From: Clostridia bacterium
GTDB lineage: Bacteria; Bacillota; DAOUPZ01
Assembly (NCBI GenBank): GCA_030625885.1
Contig: DAOUPZ010000002.1
Location: 1-64,000, forward strand
Length of the DNA: 64,000 nt
Direction: 5' to 3'
In this document: piece after piece, positions 1-7,703 of the stretch
How positions within the stretch are numbered: the first letter of the stretch is position 1
How the letters are laid out: each line of letters opens with the position of its first letter
Made by a program: the position numbers and the translations under genes
The notes under the pieces: model-generated
What the model was told of the DNA's origin: nothing
The model's input: only the letters and a program-made list of their open reading frames with translations
The model's database searches: none

Positions 1-590
1 AGATGACTATTTAGTTACTTATGAAGTAGAAGGTGTGGAAATAGATGATGTAGACGATGATGGAAACCATTCCTCAATAAGAATCTACCGTAATTATGAT
101 GATGGTACGAGTACGTGGTACAATCGCTGTACAAATGTAATAGGCATCGGTGTAATAGCACCAGTAGTGGACAATGTATTCACTATCAGTGGTGACGGAA
201 TAGATACACCAATTGGATATACGATGGATGCGTTAAAAGGAATGACAGCAACAACAGCATCCTATCTGCATAAAAGTGTAGATGAAGCCGAAAGTTGTAC
301 AGGTGTATTGCTGAGTACATTACTAGCAGACGCAGGCATAACAAGGACAGATTTAGAGATAAAGATTACTACCACAGATGGATTTGAAGATATACCTATG
401 GGAGCATGCTTGACAGTACCGATAGGAGAAATCAGTTCAGATGACTATTTAGTTACTTATGAAGTAGAAGGTGTGGAAATAGATGATGTAGACGATGATG
501 GAAACCATTCCTCAATAAGAATCTACCGTAATTATGATGATGGTACGAGTACGTGGTACAATCGCTGTACAAATGTAACGGGCATCAGTG
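1..590 (+). repeat. Near-identical direct repeat, 438-bp period, inside the first gene
   Basis: Bases 1-150 and 439-588 are almost identical at nucleotide level; I see only a few differences, near 140-160. The period of 438 bp is exactly 146 codons, so the duplication keeps the frame and adds one domain. The close nucleotide match suggests recent duplication or ongoing gene conversion. The array may extend to the left of the window. Confidence 0.9.
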
Positions 591-976
591 TAATAGCTCC
601 ACAGGAAGGTGTCTTTATTAACACAGTTAAACTTCTTAATCCTTTTGGTCAAGAAATAACATCTGTCTCAAATCAGGGTTGCTATCGTATTCAAGCAGTT
701 GTTAACAATAATACGGAGCAAGCACAAAATGCGTTAATCATCATTCAGGTAAGAAATGGAGAAGGCGCAACAGCAATTGCTGGTGGGCATGTTTTAGAAT
801 GCATGGGTCTTGAAAGTGCCATACCAACAACAGGTTCACAATTAACTGCTGAATTTACCATGTCGGATGATGTAGATGGAGAATCATTTGTGGATGTATT
901 TGTTTGGGATGGTTGGGATAGTCAAGTGCCATTAGCAAGTGCAGCGCAAGGTCTGAGTTTTGATATTAATGAGTAA
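1..976 (+). CDS. Secreted-type repeat protein with sulfite-oxidase-fold-like domains (5' truncated)
   Basis: The reading frame is open from base 2, so the N terminus lies outside the window; the GTG at 35 is internal. It shows the end of one domain, a complete copy (about bases 150-600), and a C-terminal Ig-like tail of about 125 residues. The complete domain (LLSTLLADAGI, ITTTDGFEDIP, then a C-terminal strand ending TNVTGISV) matches the pattern of the other domains in this region, which I relate to the Oxidored_molyb/sulfite-oxidase fold. Each copy holds DDVDDDGNHSS, an acidic DxDxDG loop that could bind calcium. No SLH domain or lipobox is visible in the part present. It is probably an extracellular binding or adhesion protein; ligand unknown. 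Confidence 0.75.
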   Translation, partial: DDYLVTYEVEGVEIDDVDDDGNHSSIRIYRNYDDGTSTWYNRCTNVIGIGVIAPVVDNVFTISGDGIDTPIGYTMDALKGMTATTASYLHKSVDEAESCTGVLLSTLLADAGITRTDLEIKITTTDGFEDIPMGACLTVPIGEISSDDYLVTYEVEGVEIDDVDDDGNHSSIRIYRNYDDGTSTWYNRCTNVTGISVIAPQEGVFINTVKLLNPFGQEITSVSNQGCYRIQAVVNNNTEQAQNALIIIQVRNGEGATAIAGGHVLECMGLESAIPTTGSQLTAEFTMSDDVDGESFVDVFVWDGWDSQVPLASAAQGLSFDINE

Positions 977-985
977 GTAATAACA

Positions 986-1019
986 GATAAGTTGCGGCAG
1001 CATTTTGCCGCAACTTATC
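986..1019 (+). terminator. Strong stem-loop after the first gene
   Basis: A 14-bp perfect stem (986-999 with 1006-1019) closes a 6-nt loop, 10 bases after the TAA. The T-tract that follows is weak, so termination efficiency is uncertain. It separates the first gene from the SLH protein. Confidence 0.7.
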
Positions 1020-1057
1020 ATGTCATTTAAAGGTAACGCAAGAGGGGAGATAAATAA

Positions 1058-2116
1058 ATGTTTAGGGTAAAAAACAAATGGCGATTATTATTATTCATAA
1101 CTTTATTTTCAATATTTTGGGTAACGACCGGTTTAGCAGAAAACAACGCTGGTCAGGTTACGCTCACATCTCCTGGGTCAGAGGATATTTTTAAGCCTGG
1201 AGATCAAGTGGCCATTGGCGGAACAGCACAAAACATATCACAAATTACTATTTCTATTCGCAATGCAAATGGTGGGTTGATTTATACAGCACAGCCTACC
1301 ATTGTTAACGGAGCATTCACGACTGATTTTACATTAGCAGATGATGCTGTAGAAGGAGAATATCAGATTAAGATGGGTGGAGCAGGATTAGCGGCTTCTC
1401 CATATGAGTTTAAAGTAAGCCGTGAATCCGATAACAGTAGTGAAAACCCTAGTGAAAACCCTAGTAACCCTCCTAGTAATTATAGACCTAGCCCTAGCCC
1501 CCACAGTAGCAGCAAGCCGAGTAACACAAACGATAAGATTCAGCCTACTATTCATGCAGGAAGAAATTTTAAAGATATAACTAATCATTGGGCGAAAAAG
1601 GAAATTGAAACCTTAGTAGAAAAAGGAATTGTTAATGGTATGACTGAAACTGAATTTGCGCCTAATGCCAATATTACCCGAGCTCAATTTGCAACGCTTC
1701 TGATTAAGGCGCTTGAAATGGATGTGCCAAAGGGTGCTTCCGTTGCTTTTAAAGATGTACCGGCTAATGTGTGGTATAAAGATATTGTTGCTGCTGCTGT
1801 CAAATCAGGTTTAATAAACGGTTATGATGTCAATACGTTTGGCCCGGATGATAATATCACCCGTGAACAGATGGCCGTCATGATGGCTCGAGCGCTAAAA
1901 GTTAAGCCAAGCGGGACTCAGGAAAATGAAAACTTGAGTGAACTTAACAAATTTAATGATTTAAACCATATCTCAAACTGGGCTCAAGAGGGCGTTGCCA
2001 TAGCGGCTAAAAATGGAATTGTTAATGGTATGGATGAACATACTTTTGCGCCGAGCACCAATGCAACTAGAGCGCAGGGTGCTGTTATGATCTTAAGGTT
2101 ATATAATTTGTTATAG
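1058..2116 (+). CDS. SLH-domain surface protein with one Ig-like domain
   Basis: A 352-residue exported protein. Residues 1-27 form a signal peptide (hydrophobic LLLFITLFSIFW, cleavage near GLAEN). An Ig-like domain follows (about 30-120; SPGSEDIFKPGDQVAIGGTA), then a Ser/Pro/Asn-rich linker (about 125-165) and three SLH domains (about 168-352; FKDITNHWAKKEIETLVEKG, ITRAQFATLL, ITREQMAVMMARAL). SLH triplets bind pyruvylated secondary cell-wall polymer, so the protein sits on the cell surface. Its Ig-like and SLH modules closely resemble those of the giant protein at 10726-14616, suggesting module exchange. The ATG follows AGGGGAG at good spacing. It looks like a scaffold or adhesin without a catalytic domain. 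Confidence 0.9.
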   Translation: MFRVKNKWRLLLFITLFSIFWVTTGLAENNAGQVTLTSPGSEDIFKPGDQVAIGGTAQNISQITISIRNANGGLIYTAQPTIVNGAFTTDFTLADDAVEGEYQIKMGGAGLAASPYEFKVSRESDNSSENPSENPSNPPSNYRPSPSPHSSSKPSNTNDKIQPTIHAGRNFKDITNHWAKKEIETLVEKGIVNGMTETEFAPNANITRAQFATLLIKALEMDVPKGASVAFKDVPANVWYKDIVAAAVKSGLINGYDVNTFGPDDNITREQMAVMMARALKVKPSGTQENENLSELNKFNDLNHISNWAQEGVAIAAKNGIVNGMDEHTFAPSTNATRAQGAVMILRLYNLL

Positions 2117-2157
2117 AGCCTAGCAACCAGTCTTATTATAAAAAAATTACTTTAGAT

Positions 2158-2186
2158 GCAAAGCAGGCATTTTTTGTCTGCTTTGC
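2158..2186 (+). terminator. Stem-loop between the SLH gene and the ECF operon
   Basis: An 11-bp stem (2158-2168 with 2176-2186, one G-T pair) has its T-run in the loop. It lies just upstream of the ecfA ribosome-binding site. It may be a terminator for the SLH gene or a leader hairpin of the ECF operon. Confidence 0.55.
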
Positions 2187-2221
2187 AATTGATTATTTAT
2201 ATCTTACTTACTGGAGGAAAT

Positions 2222-2932
2222 ATGCAACAGATCATTGAAGTGCAAAATTTATCTTTTGCTTATCCCAATCGTGGACAAGTATTAAAAGATATCTCTTTTT
2301 GTGTACCAAAAGGACAAATAGTTGGGCTAATAGGAGCGAGTGGCTGTGGGAAGAGCACGCTCTGTTTGTGTTTAGCGGGTATTATTCCTCACAGCATCAA
2401 AGGAAAGATGAAAGGGAAAATATGGATTGACAGTAAAGATGTTATGGATTGTACTTTGCCTCAATTGGCACAAAAAATAGGGATGGTTTTTCAAGATCCA
2501 GATACACAACTGTTTTGTCCGACGGTAGAAGACGAATTGGCGTTTGCACCTGAGAATCTATGTATACCGCCGGGAGAAATTCAACAGCGCGTCAGTAAAA
2601 CACTAAAAATGATTGATATAGAACATTTGCGTTATAGAAATCCATCACAGCTTTCTGGAGGGGAGAAGCATTTGGTTGCTTTGGGTGCGGTGCTGACATT
2701 AGACCCGGATATTCTTATTTTTGATGAGGTGATGCCTCGTCTGGATGAGGCAGGAAAAAGCAAGATAGAACAAGTTATCATGCAGTTAAAGTCACAGGGA
2801 AAGACGATTGTGATGGTTGAACATCATCCCGGGTATTTTTTGCATATGATTGACAGGGGGATTGTTCTGGAGAATGGAAAAATCATATATCAAGGATTGG
2901 AAAAAGAGACGATAAGAAACTTCTTCAATTAA
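2222..2932 (+). CDS. ecfA: ECF transporter ATPase (EcfA-type), first copy
   Basis: This 236-residue protein is one of two ABC ATPases that power an energy-coupling-factor importer for vitamins or metals. Visible motifs: Walker A GASGCGKST (about 37-45), Q-loop FQDPDTQLF, signature LSGGE, Walker B ILIFDE and the switch histidine in VEHHPG. The Walker B region continues DEVMPRLDE where DEPTxGLD is usual, a small deviation. The ATG at 2222 is preceded by GGAGG at ideal spacing; an upstream in-frame ATG at 2156 is rejected because a stem-loop covers it. It is followed by the second ATPase and EcfT in one operon. No S component is adjacent; the likely one is at 16640-17227. Confidence 0.93.
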   Translation: MQQIIEVQNLSFAYPNRGQVLKDISFCVPKGQIVGLIGASGCGKSTLCLCLAGIIPHSIKGKMKGKIWIDSKDVMDCTLPQLAQKIGMVFQDPDTQLFCPTVEDELAFAPENLCIPPGEIQQRVSKTLKMIDIEHLRYRNPSQLSGGEKHLVALGAVLTLDPDILIFDEVMPRLDEAGKSKIEQVIMQLKSQGKTIVMVEHHPGYFLHMIDRGIVLENGKIIYQGLEKETIRNFFN

Positions 2933-2974
2933 CTTTTGAGTGGAAAATGTAAGAAGCAAGGAAGGATTATCTAA

Positions 2975-3649
2975 ATGGATTTTTTAGAAGTACAAAATGT
3001 GTATTTTAGATATAAAAACCAACAGGGTTGGGCATTGCAAGATGTCTCGTTACATATTCATAAAGATGAAGCGGTTGGTTTAATCGGTCATAATGGTAGT
3101 GGTAAAACAACATTAACTAAATTATTAATAGGGGCTTTAAAGGTTACGGGGGGAAAAATTTTATTACAAGGCAGAGATATTAATGGACTTTCTTTAGCAC
3201 AGGTTGGCAGGCAAATAGGGTATTTGTTTCAAAATCCAGATAAACAGCTATTTGCAACGACTGTCGAAGGGGAGATCCGTTTTGGTTTGAAAAACTTGGA
3301 TTTACCAGAGACGGAAATTCAACAACGTGTCAATCATTATCTTACTTATTTCAATATGGAACATCATCGTCAAGATTACCCGCTGCATTTAAGCCAGGGA
3401 GAAAAACAACGATTGGTTTTAGCTTCTATCCTGGCAATGCAACCACAATATTTAATTTTTGATGAGCCGACAGTTGGCCTGGACACCTATCATTGTCGGC
3501 AACTGGAAAAGATATTAAAAGATTTAAAGCATCAGCAGGTGGGTATGATTATAAGCAGTCATGATCGGTCTTTTTTAGAGAGAATAGCAGATTGTTTTAT
3601 AACGATGGAAGGTGGGAGAGTCATAGCTGATGCAGGGAATGGAGTGTGA
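2975..3649 (+). CDS. ecfA: ECF transporter ATPase (EcfA-type), second copy
   Basis: This 224-residue ABC ATPase is paired with the preceding one; ECF modules normally use an A-A' heterodimer. Walker A GHNGSGKTT, Q-loop FQNPDKQLF, signature LSQGE, Walker B YLIFDEPTVGLD and the H-loop SHD are all intact, so this subunit has the canonical DEPTxGLD that its partner lacks. It begins 42 bases after the first ATPase, behind AAGGAAGG, and its stop overlaps the start of ecfT in TGATG. This indicates translational coupling. Confidence 0.94.
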   Translation: MDFLEVQNVYFRYKNQQGWALQDVSLHIHKDEAVGLIGHNGSGKTTLTKLLIGALKVTGGKILLQGRDINGLSLAQVGRQIGYLFQNPDKQLFATTVEGEIRFGLKNLDLPETEIQQRVNHYLTYFNMEHHRQDYPLHLSQGEKQRLVLASILAMQPQYLIFDEPTVGLDTYHCRQLEKILKDLKHQQVGMIISSHDRSFLERIADCFITMEGGRVIADAGNGV

Positions 3650-4395
3650 TGGTTTTGAGGGATATATGGGATCCACGCACAAAATTGGTGATGGTGATTT
3701 GTATTTCCACTCTGGCTGTTGTTTATAGTGAACCCATGTTATTATTGGGCTTATTGTTTAGCACTTTTGTGATTTTATTGTATCTAAAGGTTGATTTAAA
3801 GCAGGTGTATTACCGTCTAAAAGGCATGATCGCGATCTTGATTTTATTAATGTTTGTTCAAAGCGTATTTTCACCTGATGGTCAAACCTTAATAGAACTG
3901 AACCATTTACCCCTCTTAACTACTGGTGGGATGATGAAAGGATTAAGTGTTGGAATCAGGATGGGGGTTATTTTAAGTTCAGCACTTATTCTTAGTACGA
4001 TTAATGCTTACGACTTAATGAGGGGACTGGTTCAATGGAAGGTGCCGTATGAAATCGCCTTTATGGTATTTATTTCAGCTAAGTTTCTACCGATATTGGC
4101 TGAAGAAGCAACAGATACTTTTACAGCCATTCAAATGCGAGGCGTTGATTTTGCAAAAATATCATGGAGAGAAAAAGCCCATGTCTATACCTCACTTTTA
4201 GTCCCCATTATATTTGGCACAATGGTTAAAGCGCAGCGGCTGGCTATAACCATGGAAGCGCGGGGAGCACGTGCCTACCCTCGGCGAACCTATATGCGGC
4301 AATTGGTGATGAAGAAACAAGATAAGATTTGGAATGCAATTTTTGTAGGGGGAAGTAGTATGTTGCTTATGTATTATTTTTTTGCTAGCAGGTAG
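3649..4395 (+). CDS. ecfT: ECF transporter transmembrane protein EcfT
   Basis: About 248 residues with four to five hydrophobic segments. The coupling helices carry two Arg-Gly motifs, MRGV and EARGAR, which dock on the ATPases in the EcfT family. The ATG at 3649 overlaps the stop of the upstream gene (TGATG); a GTG at 3646 is possible. The module may serve one dedicated S component or several (group II style); the only S component in the window is at 16640. The final codons and the TAG stop lie within the first heptamer of an intergenic repeat array, so repeat sequence appears to form the C terminus. Confidence 0.93.
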   Translation: MVLRDIWDPRTKLVMVICISTLAVVYSEPMLLLGLLFSTFVILLYLKVDLKQVYYRLKGMIAILILLMFVQSVFSPDGQTLIELNHLPLLTTGGMMKGLSVGIRMGVILSSALILSTINAYDLMRGLVQWKVPYEIAFMVFISAKFLPILAEEATDTFTAIQMRGVDFAKISWREKAHVYTSLLVPIIFGTMVKAQRLAITMEARGARAYPRRTYMRQLVMKKQDKIWNAIFVGGSSMLLMYYFFASR

Positions 4396-4475
4396 CAACC
4401 AGCAGGTAGAAGGTAGGAAAAGATTTGTTAAAAGCTAACTACTAACTACTAGCTCCTAAGAGCTACAGAAGCAAG
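4387..4475. repeat. Heptamer repeat cluster after ecfT
   Basis: Degenerate AGCAGGT heptamers (four units with variants such as AGCAACC and AGAAGGT) are followed by the linker GGAAAAGATTTGTTAAAAG. A second 7-nt series follows, CTAACTA repeated, ending in CTAGCTCC. The array begins inside the last codons of ecfT. Confidence 0.85.
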
Positions 4476-4535
4476 GTATTATTTCATAGTATTGAGAATT
4501 AAGGAATCAAATGTTTTATGGAGAGGAGAGGAATC

Positions 4536-5285
4536 ATGAAAATTTTTTCTGTCTTTGGTATATCGGATTCAGGGAAAACGACAACGGTGGAATGTATCAT
4601 CAAGGAATTGAGAAGACGTCGTTATTCCGTGGGAACCATTAAAGATATTCATTTTCAAGGATTTCAGATGGATCAGGAAGGAACGAATACTTGGCGACAT
4701 CGGGTTGCAGGTTCCCAGTTGGTAACGGCACGTGGATTTTATGAAACCGATATCCTGTTGCAGGAAAAGATGGACATACAGGATTTATTGCCTTTTTATC
4801 ACCATGATTGGTTGATATTGGAAGGCGTTTACGAAACTAACGTGCCTCATATTCTCTGTGCACATGAAACAAAAGATATCGATGAACGGTTAACGGATCT
4901 CGTTTTTGCCATTTCCGGACGTGTTTCTGAAAAAATGACAGCATATAAAGGAATTCCAGTCATCAATGCCTTAAAAGATATAGAAAGATTAGTTGATCTT
5001 CTTGAAGAAAAAGTATTTGATCATCTGCCTTTTTTAGAGCCCGCTTGTTGTGATTTATGTGGGTTAGATTGTCATCGATTGGCAGTTGAAATTTTGCAAG
5101 GAAAACGCAAGCGGGAAGATTGTGTATTGGTAGGTCAGCAGCAGGTAGAAGTTAAGATAGGCGGGCGTTCGTTGAGCATGGTACCATTTGTTCAGGATAT
5201 CGTACGAGGAGCAGTGGAAGGAGTGCTGCGCGAATTGGATGGGTATGAAGAAGAGCAGGATATTGAGATTGTTATTAGGAAGTAA
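4536..5285 (+). CDS. mobB: MobB-like molybdopterin-guanine-dinucleotide GTPase with C-terminal cysteine cluster
   Basis: The 249-residue protein starts with a P-loop (FGISDSGKTTT, residues 6-16) and continues in the MobB pattern (TIKDIHFQGFQMDQEGTNT, then DWLILEGVY). MobB GTPases assist attachment of a nucleotide to molybdopterin. Beyond the usual MobB length it carries a cysteine motif (CCDLCGLDC, then C about 15 residues on; about 168-196) that resembles a small 4Fe-4S domain. The ATG at 4536 is chosen because GAGAGGA precedes it; the ATG at 4518 would place that site inside the gene. The neighbours are the ECF module and many proteins with a molybdoenzyme-like fold, so a role in an unusual cofactor pathway is possible but inferred. 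Confidence 0.85.
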   Translation: MKIFSVFGISDSGKTTTVECIIKELRRRRYSVGTIKDIHFQGFQMDQEGTNTWRHRVAGSQLVTARGFYETDILLQEKMDIQDLLPFYHHDWLILEGVYETNVPHILCAHETKDIDERLTDLVFAISGRVSEKMTAYKGIPVINALKDIERLVDLLEEKVFDHLPFLEPACCDLCGLDCHRLAVEILQGKRKREDCVLVGQQQVEVKIGGRSLSMVPFVQDIVRGAVEGVLRELDGYEEEQDIEIVIRK

Positions 5286-5286
5286 G

Positions 5287-5308
5287 AAAAACGGACGGAG
5301 CCGTTTTT
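5287..5308 (+). terminator. Terminator after mobB
   Basis: An 8-bp stem (AAAAACGG with CCGTTTTT) and short loop begin just after the stop codon and end in a T-run. Confidence 0.75.
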
Positions 5309-5422
5309 CGGCAGGTAGCGATCAGCAGGTAGCAGGTAGGAAAAGCAAAAGATATTTTAGCTATCAGTTATCAGCTATCAGCATAAAGGGAAAGATTAAG
5401 GGTCAGCTAAAGGCTATATAAC
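5309..5422. repeat. Heptamer repeat cluster after mobB
   Basis: AGCAGGT-type heptamers (5310-5341) are joined by GGAAAAGCAAAAGATATT to a different heptamer series (ATCAGTT, ATCAGCT, ATCAGC; about 5361-5385), then AAAGGGAAAGATTAAGGGT. It occupies the whole gap before the phosphoesterase gene. Confidence 0.85.
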
Positions 5423-5455
5423 GTAGATATTCCTCGGAGAGAGGTGAGATGGTGT

Positions 5456-6763
5456 ATGTGTGAAAAGAATTTAATAAGAGAGCGTGTAGAATTTATTGTA
5501 ATTTTTGTTTTGTTGATGGTGTTGGTGCTTCCTTTTTTATCGACTCCAGCCATGGCAACGGTGGTGGAGGAGAATCCGGATCAAATTACTTTATCATGGA
5601 CGGATGATCCTAAAACATCTCAGACAATTGTTTGGCGAACCAGTCATGATGTTACAAAAGGAACCGTTCAGTATGTACCAGCGGTTGATTTTAAGGGGAG
5701 CTTTTCTAAAGCCCGACAAAAAGAGGCAATATTGACAGAATTAAATGAGAATAATAATCATAATCATTTTGAGGCGACGATCAATCAGCTTATGCCTGAA
5801 ACGGAGTATATTTACCGAGTAGGTACAAAAGGTGCGTGGAGTAAGCCTCTGTCTTTTACAACAGCAAGTGAGACAGATACTTTTTCTTTTCTCTATATGG
5901 GTGATGTTCAGGCGGGCTATGAACAATGGGGACGAATGCTCCATGAAGCTTATGCAGCACATCCCAACTTGAAGTTTTCTCTGATGGGAGGCGATTTAGT
6001 AGATAATGGGGATGATTCGGGAGAGTGGGCACAATTTTTAAGCCAGACTGCAGGTGTGTTTGATTGTATGCCCTTGATGCCAACTTTAGGTAATCATGAT
6101 GATAGCAGAAATACCTATTACTTAAAACATTTTGCATTGCCTCAAAACGGTCCATCTCATCTTAAAGAGCGGTTTTATTCATTTAACTATGGCAATGCTC
6201 ACTTTGTTATTTTAGATAGTAATCGGATGGGAAACGAAGGGTTGCTTTATGAAGAAGCCAGTCAATGGTTGAAAAAAGATTTATCGGATAGTCATCAAAG
6301 ATGGAAATTTGTGATGTTTCATCATCCCCCTTATCCTGCTCATGCTGGGAAAGAACATGATGCATTACAAGAAAAGTGGGTGCCGATTTTAGAGGAAAAT
6401 GATGTCGATATGGTATTTGTCGGGCACCAGCATGTGTATATGCGTACATATCCACTGTATGGGGGAAAGATTCAACAGCAGCCTCAGGATGGCGTGGTTT
6501 ATATAATGGGAAATGCAGGAACAAAACATTATAATTATGATGATTTTGATTATATGGCTGCTGTTAGTGCTGGGGCCACTTATCAGGTAATTGATATAAC
6601 AGAAGATGCATTAACATTGACAGCTAAAGAGGCTAGAGGCAAAGTGGTTGATACGTATATCATCGATAAAGGGAATACGATGGATGGTTTATCGTGGTAT
6701 GATCAGCATTTACTTCTTATGATTAACTTATTGGGAATGATCCAGGGTGCATTGAATATATAG
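5456..6763 (+). CDS. Secreted purple-acid-phosphatase-like metallophosphoesterase
   Basis: About 435 residues: an N-terminal signal or membrane segment (IVIFVLLMVLVLPFL), a fibronectin-III-like N-terminal domain as in plant-type purple acid phosphatases (about 45-135; ITLSWTDDPKTSQTIVWRTS), and a calcineurin-like catalytic domain. The metal-binding motifs are complete: GDVQAG (about 148), GGDLVDNG (about 178), GNHDD (about 213), HHPPY (about 288) and GHQHVY (about 322). It should hydrolyse a phosphoester outside the membrane; the substrate is unknown. It may feed the nearby ECF importer by dephosphorylating a ligand, which is inference. ATG 5456 is preferred; GTG 5444 in the same frame is possible because GAGAGAGG lies just ahead. 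Confidence 0.88.
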   Translation: MCEKNLIRERVEFIVIFVLLMVLVLPFLSTPAMATVVEENPDQITLSWTDDPKTSQTIVWRTSHDVTKGTVQYVPAVDFKGSFSKARQKEAILTELNENNNHNHFEATINQLMPETEYIYRVGTKGAWSKPLSFTTASETDTFSFLYMGDVQAGYEQWGRMLHEAYAAHPNLKFSLMGGDLVDNGDDSGEWAQFLSQTAGVFDCMPLMPTLGNHDDSRNTYYLKHFALPQNGPSHLKERFYSFNYGNAHFVILDSNRMGNEGLLYEEASQWLKKDLSDSHQRWKFVMFHHPPYPAHAGKEHDALQEKWVPILEENDVDMVFVGHQHVYMRTYPLYGGKIQQQPQDGVVYIMGNAGTKHYNYDDFDYMAAVSAGATYQVIDITEDALTLTAKEARGKVVDTYIIDKGNTMDGLSWYDQHLLLMINLLGMIQGALNI

Positions 6764-6799
6764 AATGATGAGATGAAAGAGCGAAAGGAAGGAAAGCGG

Positions 6800-7693
6800 A
6801 TGATAAAGCACAATAAGTTTAATAGGTGTTTCTTGACAATGCTGGCTATTTCTTTGCTGCTTATGGTGTTTGGGTCGGGTTGCGGTACTGAACAGACAGG
6901 ACAACCTGTTGCGATTCAAGATGAACCCCAGGCGGTTATAACGGTGAGCGGTTCAGGGGTCGATGGCATACATGAATTTAAGATGGCAGAAATGAAAGCG
7001 TGGGAAGAGGGTCAATTTGAACATATTTATTCTACAATCAATAATTGGCCAAGTCCTAAAAAATATGCAGCACGCGGGATTAAGCTTCAAAGAATCTTAG
7101 AGGCAGCGGGTTTAAAGGCGGAGGCTAAAAGTTTTACCTTTAAGTCAGATGATGGATTTGAGTGGTCATTTACGCGTGAGCAGCTTTTAGAAACACCCCA
7201 GTTTTATTTTCCCGGGGTCAAGGAGCGGGATGGTCAGAATTCGGAACCCGTAGAGCCGGTGATTGCTTACGAATATTTAGAAGGTTCTGATGATCTCAGC
7301 AAAGCTGTAGCGGGTGATCCCTGTTTGATTATTGGTCAATCTAATGTTAATGAACAAACAAATATTACTTTTGTGATAAATGTATCAGAGATTGTGGTGT
7401 TAAATGATAATCCGGGACAATGGAAGATGGCAGCGTCCTATCCATTACCGGGGCAGATTGCACAGGGAGAGACAGTGAAATTACAACATCAGGAGATGGG
7501 CAAGGTGAAAATGTACTATACGTTGGATGGATCAACGCCAACGGAAGAAAGTGCACTTTATAACCCCAGTACCTATCAACCTGAGTTGAGCAAACCCATT
7601 CCCATTGAGAAAGATACGGTCATTAAAGTATTGGTTAAGGGGTTTGGTAAAGCAGATAGTGATATTGAAACATTTGAGTATACAGTAGAGTAG
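6800..7693 (+). CDS. Lipoprotein with sulfite-oxidase-fold-like domain and chitobiase-C-like domain
   Basis: 297 residues. A lipoprotein signal ends in lipobox FGSGC (cysteine near residue 29), so it is tethered to the outer face of the membrane. The first domain (about 45-200) follows the pattern of the local family (GVDGIHEFKMAEM, YAARGIKLQRILEAAGL, FKSDDGFEWSFTREQLL, NVSEIVVL); I relate it to the Oxidored_molyb fold, without a cysteine at the molybdenum-ligand position. The second (about 210-297; VKMYYTLDGSTPTEESALYN) is a CHB_HEX_C/Fn3-associated domain common in surface proteins. ATG 6800 follows GGAAGGAAAG; the earlier ATG 6773 lacks a good site. It heads a run of related lipoprotein genes. 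Confidence 0.85.
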   Translation: MIKHNKFNRCFLTMLAISLLLMVFGSGCGTEQTGQPVAIQDEPQAVITVSGSGVDGIHEFKMAEMKAWEEGQFEHIYSTINNWPSPKKYAARGIKLQRILEAAGLKAEAKSFTFKSDDGFEWSFTREQLLETPQFYFPGVKERDGQNSEPVEPVIAYEYLEGSDDLSKAVAGDPCLIIGQSNVNEQTNITFVINVSEIVVLNDNPGQWKMAASYPLPGQIAQGETVKLQHQEMGKVKMYYTLDGSTPTEESALYNPSTYQPELSKPIPIEKDTVIKVLVKGFGKADSDIETFEYTVE

Positions 7694-7703
7694 AGGGGGA
7701 GTT

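Noticed and set aside
2156-2221. Upstream start for the first ecfA
   Set aside because: The extension is encoded by a stem-loop, and the ATG at 2222 has an ideal GGAGG.
5188-5421. 77-residue open frame after mobB
   Set aside because: It overlaps the mobB end out of frame and then runs through terminator and repeats.
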